5,369 bases of DNA. Source: an uncultured Oscillospiraceae bacterium. GTDB lineage: Bacteria; Bacillota_A; Clostridia; Oscillospirales; Oscillospiraceae. Location of the stretch: assembly GCA_900770015.1 (NCBI GenBank), contig CAAGIU010000399.1:1-5369 (forward strand), written 5' to 3'. This document shows positions 1 through 5,369 of the stretch, piece after piece. Position 1 is the first letter of the stretch; every line of letters begins with the position of its first letter. The notes under the pieces are model-generated. The model was not told where the DNA came from, ran no database searches, and saw only the letters and a list, made by a program, of their open reading frames with translations. A program made the position numbers and the translations under genes.

Positions 1-5
1 ACCGC

Positions 6-28
6 GCGGGAGGATAATATCCTCCCCT
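6..28. repeat. Hairpin repeat, left copy (18 nt after tilS)
   Basis: Positions 8-26 form a near-perfect palindrome, GGGAGGATA-A-TATCCTCCC, with up to 9 paired positions around one central base; the innermost pairs could not close in RNA. The block starts about 15 nt after the tilS stop on the minus strand and could end or stabilise the operon transcript. No U-tract follows in the 5 nt left before the window edge, so a rho-independent terminator cannot be claimed. It is the sister copy of the repeat at 5329-5351, differing at 2 of 23 positions. Confidence 0.75.
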
Positions 29-43
29 GCAGTAGCTGGGTGA

Positions 44-1282
44 TTATATATCAACAATTGTAAGGTAGAACTGTGGATTCTTTTCCTCCCGGTCCCGGTG
101 GAAGCCGAAGGGTGCGGCGTAGAGGACGCCCTGTTCGTCCGCCAGAACGGGCAGGAAGGGCCGGTCCTGGGCGGGAATTTTCCGGTCAATGAAGAGCTTT
201 TTCAGCAGTTTCGTCCCCCCCGAAAGGCGGATGGCATCCCCGCTCCGGCGGGTGCGGACGGTGAGATCGCCGAAAATACGCACGCCGAAGCCCCCGGGCG
301 TTTCGCTGCAGATGACGCGGATGCCCCACATGGGGCAGTCCGTGACACCGGGGCAGGCAATTTCCACAGGTTCGGGAACAGAGTCCCTGCGGCGAACCCG
401 GAGGGTATCGTAATTTCTCGTAATGACCACGCCGCCGGGAAAATTCGCTCTGGCGGAGGGCTTTTCGGAGAACACCAGCTCCTCCGCCACACGCAGGTGG
501 GTCTGCTCCGGTTCCGGGATGACGCTTTCCTTCAGAAAGCGCTCCAGATACCGGATTCGGAGAGCACGGTGCATGGTGCGCAGCTCCGCAATCGGCGGCA
601 GGCCGGGCTGCAGCAGCTTTTGCAGGCAGTCCTCATCCTGACGAAGTCTTCCCGCCATAGTGGAGACACTGCGGGAAAAATTGGGGTTTTCACTGCGCAG
701 AAGGGGCATCACCTCATGGCGGATGCGGTTGCGCAGGAACTGGTCGGAGCTGTTGGAGCTGTCCTCCCGGTGGGGAAGCCAGTATTCGGCCAGAAAGTCC
801 TCCACCTCCTGCCGGGTGATGTCCAGCATGGGACGGATGACATTGCCATGGATGGGTGTGATACCGCCAAGGCCCTTCAGTCCGGTACCCCGGAGCAGGT
901 GCATCAGGACGGTTTCGGCATTGTCGTCGGCGGTGTGGGCCGTGGCGATTTTGCCGGGGAGGGACCGTAAAAAGGCGTAGCGCTTCTCCCGGGCAGCGGC
1001 CTCCAACCCCTTATCGCCGGGCTTCACCTCTGCCCCGCCAACAAACAGGGGGATATCATAGCGGGCGCAGAACTCCCGGACGAAGGCTTCGTCCGCGTCG
1101 GATTCCTCACCCCGGAGGTGATGGTTGAAATGGGCAGCGGACAGGGTAAGTCCCAGCTTGTCCTTCAGCAGATACGCGCCGAAGAGCAGCGCCACGGAGT
1201 CCGCGCCCCCGGAGACCGCGCAGGTGAGCCGCTCGCCGGGGCAGGTCATCTCCCGGAGGGCGGCGGAAAGCTTATTCAGCAT
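44..1282 (-). CDS. tilS: tRNA(Ile)-lysidine synthetase TilS
   Basis: TilS joins lysine to C34 of the CAU anticodon of tRNA-Ile2 using ATP, so that the tRNA reads AUA as Ile instead of AUG as Met. It is a cytoplasmic and normally essential enzyme. Numbered from the chosen ATG (412 aa), the N-type ATP pyrophosphatase PP-loop SGGADS is at about 24-29. The family blocks HFNHHLRGEESD (about 51-62) and TAHTADDNAET (about 114-124) follow, then HREDSSNSS and FLRNRIRHEVMPLL (about 171-195). The C-terminal TilS domain contains TRRSGDAIRL and LKKLFIDRKIP (about 344-369). The length suits a full-length two-domain TilS. The frame could open at a TTG at 1303, but the ATG at 1282 has a Shine-Dalgarno (GGGAG) 7 nt upstream and puts the PP-loop at the normal distance, so it is preferred. 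It overlaps the end of dnaB by 11 nt, which suggests translational coupling. One rare TTA Leu codon lies at 968-970. Confidence 0.96.
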   Translation of the reverse strand: MLNKLSAALREMTCPGERLTCAVSGGADSVALLFGAYLLKDKLGLTLSAAHFNHHLRGEESDADEAFVREFCARYDIPLFVGGAEVKPGDKGLEAAAREKRYAFLRSLPGKIATAHTADDNAETVLMHLLRGTGLKGLGGITPIHGNVIRPMLDITRQEVEDFLAEYWLPHREDSSNSSDQFLRNRIRHEVMPLLRSENPNFSRSVSTMAGRLRQDEDCLQKLLQPGLPPIAELRTMHRALRIRYLERFLKESVIPEPEQTHLRVAEELVFSEKPSARANFPGGVVITRNYDTLRVRRRDSVPEPVEIACPGVTDCPMWGIRVICSETPGGFGVRIFGDLTVRTRRSGDAIRLSGGTKLLKKLFIDRKIPAQDRPFLPVLADEQGVLYAAPFGFHRDREEKNPQFYLTIVDI

Positions 1283-2609
1283 GCTTCCACTCCCGGTCGG
1301 CAAACAGCTGGAACTGGCCCAGCCACTGCAGCTTCACCGTGCCGGTCTCACCGTGGCGGTTTTTCCCCACGATGCACTCGGCAAGGCCCTTGTCCTCGGT
1401 GTTGGCATTGTAGTATTCATCCCGGTACAGGAACATCACCGCATCTGCGTCCTGCTCGATGGCGCCGGATTCCCGGAGGTCAGAGAGGATGGGACGCTTG
1501 TCTGTGCGGCTTTCCACCGCACGGGACAGCTGACTCAGGCAGATAACGGGAACATTCAGCTCCTTGGCCATGATTTTCAGGGAGCGGGAGATTTCGCCCA
1601 CCACGGTGACGCGGTTTTCGCTGTTCTTGCCATAGCCGGAGCCCTGCATCAGCTGCAGGTAGTCAATGATGACCAGGCCCAGATTGTCCAGCCTGCGGCA
1701 CTTGGCATTGATGTCCGCCACCGTGACGGAGGGGTTATCGTCAATGCGGATATCCGTCTGGCTCAGAGCAGCGGAGGCAATGCAGAGCTTGGTCCACTCC
1801 TCCTCGCTGAGCTTGCCGGTGGTGAGCTTCTGCAGCTCCACCGAGCTTTCGCTGGCCAGAAGACGCAGGGCCAACTGCTCCCGGGACATTTCCAGATTGA
1901 AAATGGCCACGGTTTTCTTGTATTTCTTGGCGACGTTCACGCCCATGTTCAGCGCAAAGGCGGATTTGCCCATGGCAGGACGGGCTGCCACCAGAAGCAG
2001 GTCGGATTTGTTGAGGCCATTGATTTTGGTATCCAGATCCCGCAGGCCGGTGGAAAGACCGGGAATGGCGGAATCGGACATACTCAGCTCGGTCAGGTGG
2101 TCAAAGACCTTGTGCAGCGTGGTGCCGATATGCTCCAGGCTGTCGCCCCGCTCGCCCTTGCGCAGGGCATAGATCTTCTTTTCGGCGGATTCCAGGATCT
2201 CGGAGGATGTACCGATCTGCTCCGAAACCATTTCGGAGATCTCACCGGCAGCCTGCCCCAGTCCCCGGAGCATGGCTTTTTCCTGGACGATCCTGGCATA
2301 ACGGGCCGCATTGGCCGCCGTGGGGGTGATCTCCATGAGCTGCAGGATATAATCCCGGGAATTGTCATGGTAGCAGCCCAGCTCCTTCATCTTGTTCAGG
2401 ACGGTGACCGGGTCGATGGTCTGGGAGAAATTGAACATGGTGTAGATGGTCTCAAAAATCTCCCGGTTCTGCTCCAGATAGAAATCCTCGGGCCTCACCA
2501 CGCCCACCACATCGGTGATGCAGCGGCTGTCAATGAGAATGGAACCCAGAACCGCCTGCTCCGCTTCCAGCGATTGGGGCACCTGTCGGCCTGTCAGTTC
2601 TTCATCCAC
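1272..2609 (-). CDS. dnaB: Replicative DNA helicase DnaB (DnaC in Bacillus nomenclature)
   Basis: This is the hexameric ring helicase that unwinds DNA 5'-3' ahead of the replisome and recruits primase. The product is 445 aa, a normal family length. The N-terminal collar domain opens with VPQSLEAEQAVLGSILID (about 10-27) and runs to about residue 110. A linker leads to the RecA-like ATPase domain (about 180-440). Visible helicase motifs are Walker A ARPAMGKS (209-216, Lys215), the H1a motif NLEMS (238-242, Glu240), Walker B VIIDYLQLM (313-321, Asp316), motif H3 LSQLSR (358-363), DLRESGAIEQDAD (377-389) and the arginine-finger segment KNRHG (416-420, Arg418). No intein or frameshift interrupts it. 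The GTG start is supported by a consensus Shine-Dalgarno. It follows rplI by 39 nt and overlaps tilS by 11 nt. The protein contains no TTA, CTA or TCA codon. Confidence 0.98.
   Translation of the reverse strand: MDEELTGRQVPQSLEAEQAVLGSILIDSRCITDVVGVVRPEDFYLEQNREIFETIYTMFNFSQTIDPVTVLNKMKELGCYHDNSRDYILQLMEITPTAANAARYARIVQEKAMLRGLGQAAGEISEMVSEQIGTSSEILESAEKKIYALRKGERGDSLEHIGTTLHKVFDHLTELSMSDSAIPGLSTGLRDLDTKINGLNKSDLLLVAARPAMGKSAFALNMGVNVAKKYKKTVAIFNLEMSREQLALRLLASESSVELQKLTTGKLSEEEWTKLCIASAALSQTDIRIDDNPSVTVADINAKCRRLDNLGLVIIDYLQLMQGSGYGKNSENRVTVVGEISRSLKIMAKELNVPVICLSQLSRAVESRTDKRPILSDLRESGAIEQDADAVMFLYRDEYYNANTEDKGLAECIVGKNRHGETGTVKLQWLGQFQLFADREWKHAE
1290..1294 (-). promoter_or_regulatory. Ribosome binding site of tilS, inside dnaB
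   Basis: The minus strand reads GGGAG here, followed by a 7-nt spacer (TGGAAGC) and the ATG at 1282-1280. The site lies inside the last codons of dnaB. It decides the tilS start in favour of this ATG over the upstream in-frame TTG at 1303. Confidence 0.65.
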
Positions 2610-2616
2610 GGCGGTT

Positions 2617-2624
2617 CCTCCTTT
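2617..2624 (-). promoter_or_regulatory. Ribosome binding site of dnaB
   Basis: The minus strand reads AAAGGAGG, then a 7-nt spacer, then GTG at 2609-2607. This near-perfect anti-16S match fixes the GTG start. It lies in the 39-nt rplI-dnaB gap, which otherwise holds only an A-rich tract and no terminator-like hairpin. Confidence 0.85.
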
Positions 2625-2648
2625 GTCTTTTTTTCGTGGGGAAAACTT

Positions 2649-3095
2649 TTATGCTTCCTCGATCTTAACGGTCAGAGGCGCGCTGATCTCGTAGCCCAGC
2701 TTGCAGGTCACGGTGTAGGTGCCCACATTCTTGATGGGATCGCTGAGGACGATCTTGCGCTTGTCCAGGCTGATGCCGGTCTGGGTCTTCAGGGAATCGG
2801 CAATTTCCTGGTTGGTGACAGAACCGAACAGACGGCCTGCTCCGCCGCCCTTGGCCTTCACCACCACGGTCAGCTCCCGGAGCTTTTTGGCGGTGTCCAT
2901 GGCCTCGGCCTTCTCCCGGGCAATGCGCTCCTGGGTTGCCTTATCGTTCATACGCATGGTGTTGACGGCGTCCGGGGTGGCCTCGATGGCCATCTTCCGG
3001 GGCAGCATGAAGTTGCGGGCGTAGCCGTCGGAAACCTCCAGCAGCTGGCCCTTCTTGCCCTTGCCCTTCACATCCTGCAAAAGAATCACTTTCAT
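2649..3095 (-). CDS. rplI: 50S ribosomal protein L9 (bL9)
   Basis: L9 binds 23S rRNA near the L1 stalk base and extends from the large subunit. It is associated with reading-frame maintenance. At 148 aa it has the usual bacterial length and architecture. The N-terminal RNA-binding domain begins [16 protein letters not shown] and carries the family signature around [13 protein letters not shown] (24-36). A long charged connecting helix spans about 41-75. The C-terminal domain carries [16 protein letters not shown] (87-102) and a beta-rich end. The ATG at 3095 has AAGGAG 8 nt upstream. The gene starts 12 nt after gdpP and its Shine-Dalgarno overlaps the gdpP stop, so it is almost certainly co-transcribed with gdpP. 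The gdpP-rplI-dnaB order is widespread in Firmicutes. Confidence 0.98.
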   Translation of the reverse strand: MKVILLQDVKGKGKKGQLLEVSDGYARNFMLPRKMAIEATPDAVNTMRMNDKATQERIAREKAEAMDTAKKLRELTVVVKAKGGGAGRLFGSVTNQEIADSLKTQTGISLDKRKIVLSDPIKNVGTYTVTCKLGYEISAPLTVKIEEA

Positions 3096-3103
3096 CGTTA
3101 TCT

Positions 3104-3109
3104 CTCCTT
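3104..3109 (-). promoter_or_regulatory. Ribosome binding site of rplI, overlapping the gdpP stop codon
   Basis: The minus strand reads TAAGGAG, where TAA (3110-3108) is the gdpP stop and AAGGAG (3109-3104) is the rplI Shine-Dalgarno, 8 nt before the ATG. Ribosomes terminating on gdpP would sit on this site, so coupled translation or re-initiation is plausible. Confidence 0.85.
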
Positions 3110-5081
3110 AACCTTCATAAAATTGATCGATGGATTCCACCAGACGGTTCAGCGCGTCCTTGACGGTGGTATCTTTCAGCTGTGCGCCTGCCACGGCTGC
3201 GTTTCCGCCGCCGCCCAGGGGCTCCAGAATCATCTGTACGTTGGCATCGCCGATGCTCCTTGCGGAGATAATCACCTGATTTTCGTCCTGAAACAGCACA
3301 AACGAAGCGGTGATGCCGGAGATATTCAGCATATCGTCTGCAGCCTGAGCAGCCAGAATCCGGTTGGTCTTCTGCTCCAGCGCCGCGATGGCCAGCTCAC
3401 CCCGGTACATCCTGGCGGATTTGATGATCTGGTATTTGGCCAGGGTATCCTGGAAGTCGTTCTGCAGCAGCAGCTTGACCTCCGTGGTGTCCGCGCCCAT
3501 CCGGCGCAGGACGGCTGCGGCTTCAAAGGTACGCTCACCTGCGCGGACATTGAAGAATTTGGTATCCAGACAGATGCCCGCCATCAGGCTCTTGGCCTCG
3601 ATGGGCAGCACATCGCTGCTCTCCACGCTGTAGGTCAGCAGCTCCGTCACCAGCTCGGAAGCCGACGAAGCGTAGGGCTCGTGGAGGTTCACCACCACGG
3701 GATTGATATAATCGGCGGCTCTGCGGTGGTGATCCACCACGCAGACCTTGGGAATGGCATCCAGCAGCGGCTTCCACTCCACCTGATCGGGGCGGTTGGT
3801 ATCCACCACCACCAGGGTGCTGCGGTTGTCGCAGGTCACGATGGCCTCCATGCCGGAGATGAACACATCCCGGTATTCCGGCACCGCCCGGATCTCCTCC
3901 AGCAATCGCCCGCCGGAATTCTTGTCCGGGTCAATGACGATGTGGGCCTGCTTTCCCTGCTTGCGGCACATACAGGCAATGCCCATGGCGGAGCCGATGC
4001 AGTCCAGATCCGCGTTCTTGTGGCCCATGATAAACACCCGGCTGCTCTGGCCGATGAGCTCCATCAGGGAGCTGGCGGTGACCCGGGAACGTACCTTGCT
4101 GGTGTAGTCCGCCTCGGCGTTTCTGCCGCCGAAGAAGCTGAAATTGATCCGGTCCTTGATGACCGCCTGGTCACCACCGCGGCTGAGCGCCATTTCCAGC
4201 GCCAGGGAGGAAAACTCATAGCTCTCCTCAAAGCTGCTGCCGTCCACGCCCACGCCGATGGACAGCGACACCGCCAGGCCCGAGGGGTTGGCGATCTCAT
4301 GGACGTCCTCCAGCAGGGAGAACTTGCCGCTGACAGCGGTCTCCAGATCCCGCTTTTCAAAAATGAACAGGAAGCGGTTTTTCTCCAGCTTGCGCAGCAG
4401 GCCCTGATACCCTTCCGTCCACTGGGTGATGGCATCGTTGATCCTGGCGTTCAGGGTGGAGATGGCGCCTTCGGTGAGGTTTTTGGTCAGCTCGTCGTAG
4501 TTGTCCACCATGATGATGGACACCACAGGCCGGGAGCGGATATATTCGTCCCGGACCTGGTACAGCTCCGTCAGATCGTTCAGGTAAAGAACACCCACCA
4601 GCGGGGGGCCTTCCTTCTCCCGGACGGCGGTGCCGTATACCCGGTAGCGGCGGCCGTTGAGACTCAGCTGGCGGGGGCACTCGGTCTTCCCGGATGCCAG
4701 CCAGTCCGTGCCCACGCCAGGCAGCAAGTCGTCCAGCTGACGGTTTGCCGAGGACACATCCACGCCGCTGATGGCGGAAAACTGGGGATTGCACCAGACG
4801 ACACACTCGTCTCCCAGCTGTACCAGCACCGCCGGGAAGGGACTGGCGCCCTGGCCGGTGCTCTCCAGCGTATCTCCGGCCCGCTGCAGATACCTGCGGA
4901 TGCGCCGGTCACTGGCACGCTTGTTGGACAGGTGAATGCCGAAAGCCACCGCGATGGCCACCGCCTCGGCCGCGGCCAGCAGATACTGGCGCACCATCAG
5001 CGAACCGATGCAGAACGCCGCCATCAGGCAGAAATAAAAGCCGCTGGTCGGCCGGAACAGCCTTTTCACTTGCTTATCCAC
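3108..5081 (-). CDS. gdpP: Cyclic-di-AMP phosphodiesterase GdpP (YybT family)
   Basis: GdpP is a membrane-bound enzyme that hydrolyses c-di-AMP to 5'-pApA. In Firmicutes it influences potassium and osmotic balance, cell-wall stress and beta-lactam tolerance. The 657-aa product has the full family architecture. Two hydrophobic segments lie at about 14-30 and 33-50, and a PAS-like region at about 82-170. A degenerate GGDEF domain follows (about 174-312), in which EKNRFLFIFE (232-242 region) appears to replace the GGDEF loop, so cyclase activity is not expected. The DHH domain shows GHKNADLDCIGSA (353-365; His354, Asp358, Asp360), VVVDTNR (424-430, Asp427), VVDHHR (448-453) and GICLDTKFF (502-510, Asp506), which match the metal-binding residues. 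The DHHA1 domain (about 570-650) has GGGGN at 623-627, where relatives usually have His as the last residue. The GTG start has AGGGGGG 8 nt upstream and lies about 50 nt from a strong promoter. It is the first gene of the operon. Confidence 0.96.
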   Translation of the reverse strand: MDKQVKRLFRPTSGFYFCLMAAFCIGSLMVRQYLLAAAEAVAIAVAFGIHLSNKRASDRRIRRYLQRAGDTLESTGQGASPFPAVLVQLGDECVVWCNPQFSAISGVDVSSANRQLDDLLPGVGTDWLASGKTECPRQLSLNGRRYRVYGTAVREKEGPPLVGVLYLNDLTELYQVRDEYIRSRPVVSIIMVDNYDELTKNLTEGAISTLNARINDAITQWTEGYQGLLRKLEKNRFLFIFEKRDLETAVSGKFSLLEDVHEIANPSGLAVSLSIGVGVDGSSFEESYEFSSLALEMALSRGGDQAVIKDRINFSFFGGRNAEADYTSKVRSRVTASSLMELIGQSSRVFIMGHKNADLDCIGSAMGIACMCRKQGKQAHIVIDPDKNSGGRLLEEIRAVPEYRDVFISGMEAIVTCDNRSTLVVVDTNRPDQVEWKPLLDAIPKVCVVDHHRRAADYINPVVVNLHEPYASSASELVTELLTYSVESSDVLPIEAKSLMAGICLDTKFFNVRAGERTFEAAAVLRRMGADTTEVKLLLQNDFQDTLAKYQIIKSARMYRGELAIAALEQKTNRILAAQAADDMLNISGITASFVLFQDENQVIISARSIGDANVQMILEPLGGGGNAAVAGAQLKDTTVKDALNRLVESIDQFYEG

Positions 5082-5089
5082 CGCTTATG

Positions 5090-5096
5090 CCCCCCT
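5090..5096 (-). promoter_or_regulatory. Ribosome binding site of gdpP
   Basis: The minus strand reads AGGGGGG followed by an 8-nt spacer (CATAAGCG) and GTG at 5081-5079. It is purine-rich but not a textbook AGGAGG. It supports the GTG as the start, and no better in-frame start lies between the promoter and this codon. Confidence 0.65.
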
Positions 5097-5137
5097 GTAA
5101 AAAACTGCATACAGACCGAATATACATAATCTACCCT

Positions 5138-5166
5138 ATTATAGCAAATCCGTTTCAATAAATCAA
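5138..5166 (-). promoter_or_regulatory. Sigma-A-type promoter of the gdpP-rplI-dnaB-tilS operon
   Basis: On the minus strand the -35 hexamer is TTGATT (5166-5161). A 17-nt spacer follows, then a perfect -10 TATAAT (5143-5138) preceded by TGC, which makes an extended -10 (TGnTATAAT). The expected transcription start is around 5130-5132, giving a leader of about 50 nt before the gdpP GTG. The surrounding AT-rich stretch contrasts with the GC-rich genes. No comparable promoter was noticed between the genes, so this is likely the main promoter of the operon within the window. Confidence 0.82.
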
Positions 5167-5331
5167 ATACTATATTCCGTTTTCCGCGGCTTCCCGGAAA
5201 TTTACGATCCGCCGGCGTTTCGTCCCCGGTTGGGTGCTGCGCGGAATTGAAATTTTTCGCAATGGCGCTTCGCTTTCGTACCATGTCCAACAAATACCGT
5301 TCATCGGAACACACAGGCGACTTTCGTGGCA
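5167..5331. other. Intergenic stretch with no recognised gene
   Basis: Between the promoter and the right-hand hairpin repeat I see no convincing coding sequence. A minus-strand open frame (5066-5314) has no good Shine-Dalgarno, runs through the promoter and past the gdpP start, and looks like nothing known. A small inverted repeat, TTTCCG/CGGAAA with an 8-nt loop, lies at 5181-5200. It is not followed by a T-tract on either strand, so it is not a clear terminator. Confidence 0.5.
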
Positions 5332-5351
5332 GGAGGATGATATCCTCCCCT
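5329..5351. repeat. Hairpin repeat, right copy (upstream of the operon)
   Basis: The core GGAGGAT-GAT-ATCCTCC forms a 7-bp stem with a 3-nt loop at 5332-5348, extendable by a G-U wobble in minus-strand RNA. The 23-nt block at 5329-5351 matches 6-28 in the same orientation at 21 of 23 positions. On the plus strand it is followed by TTGTATAATATAG rather than a clean T-tract. It may be an interspersed palindromic repeat or the remnant of an upstream gene's terminator. Confidence 0.75.
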
Positions 5352-5369
5352 TGTATAATATAGTCAGTA

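Noticed and set aside
98..970. A 290-codon plus-strand open frame antisense to tilS
   Set aside because: It is the in-register antisense shadow of tilS and ends at the complement of a TTA Leu codon. It has no recognisable domain and no independent support.
1283..1303. An upstream TTG start for tilS (7 extra residues)
   Set aside because: The ATG at 1282 has a suitably spaced Shine-Dalgarno, and the extra residues PTGSGS precede the normal family N-terminus.
5075..5127. A possible 17-codon leader peptide starting at an ATG in the gdpP leader and ending in TAA just past the GTG
   Set aside because: The ATG lies only a few bases from the predicted transcription start and has no Shine-Dalgarno, and the peptide has no run of regulatory codons.
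1125..5129. A 1,334-codon plus-strand open frame antisense to dnaB, rplI and gdpP
   Set aside because: It begins at a TTG inside tilS and is exactly in register with the sense codons of three well-recognised genes. It stays open only because those genes avoid TTA, CTA and TCA codons. Its His-, Gln- and Gly-rich translation resembles no known family.
5066..5314. An 82-codon minus-strand open frame upstream of gdpP
   Set aside because: It spans the gdpP promoter and overlaps the gdpP start. Its composition is not gene-like, it lacks a convincing Shine-Dalgarno, and no family is recognisable.
6..5351. The two flanking hairpin repeats read as the ends of a mobile element carrying the operon
   Set aside because: They are direct repeats of a short palindrome around core housekeeping genes in conserved order, with no transposase, integrase or target-site duplication seen.
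5331..5359. A plus-strand promoter using TATAAT at 5354-5359
   Set aside because: The hexamer 17 nt upstream is AGGAGG, part of the hairpin repeat, with no -35 likeness. The window ends before any gene it could serve.

Overview
The window holds a compact housekeeping gene block, read entirely on the minus strand. In transcription order (right to left) the genes are gdpP (c-di-AMP phosphodiesterase), rplI (ribosomal protein L9), dnaB (replicative helicase) and tilS (tRNA-Ile lysidine synthetase). The gdpP-rplI-dnaB order is the classic Firmicutes arrangement, equivalent to yybT-rplI-dnaC in Bacillus subtilis. The clearly GC-rich coding sequence (judged by eye), strong GC-ended codon preference and clostridial-looking L9 and GdpP sequences suggest a GC-rich member of the Clostridia, most likely an Oscillospiraceae/Ruminococcaceae-type gut anaerobe. 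That placement is inference; no marker here fixes the genus.

Layout. Positions 5167-5369 are intergenic: a hairpin-forming repeat lies at the right edge and nothing else is recognisable. A strong sigma-A-type promoter (TTGATT, 17-nt spacer, extended -10 TGCTATAAT) at 5138-5166 fires leftward with a leader of about 50 nt. gdpP (GTG start at 5081) is followed after 12 nt by rplI, whose Shine-Dalgarno overlaps the gdpP stop codon. A 39-nt gap with a consensus Shine-Dalgarno leads to dnaB (GTG start), and dnaB overlaps tilS by 11 nt. After the tilS stop, a second copy of the hairpin repeat sits at the left edge.

The four genes look like one transcription unit: one good promoter is seen, gaps are short or negative, and no internal terminator is visible. 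The products serve second-messenger turnover at the membrane (GdpP), translation (L9), chromosome replication (DnaB) and decoding of AUA codons (TilS). These are core functions rather than a specialised pathway.

No previously undescribed system was found. The points most worth a second look are the pair of near-identical hairpin repeats bracketing the operon, an Asn in place of the usual His in the GdpP DHHA1 glycine motif, the attachment of tilS to the dnaB operon, and the complete absence of TTA, CTA and TCA codons across about 1,250 codons of gdpP, rplI and dnaB.
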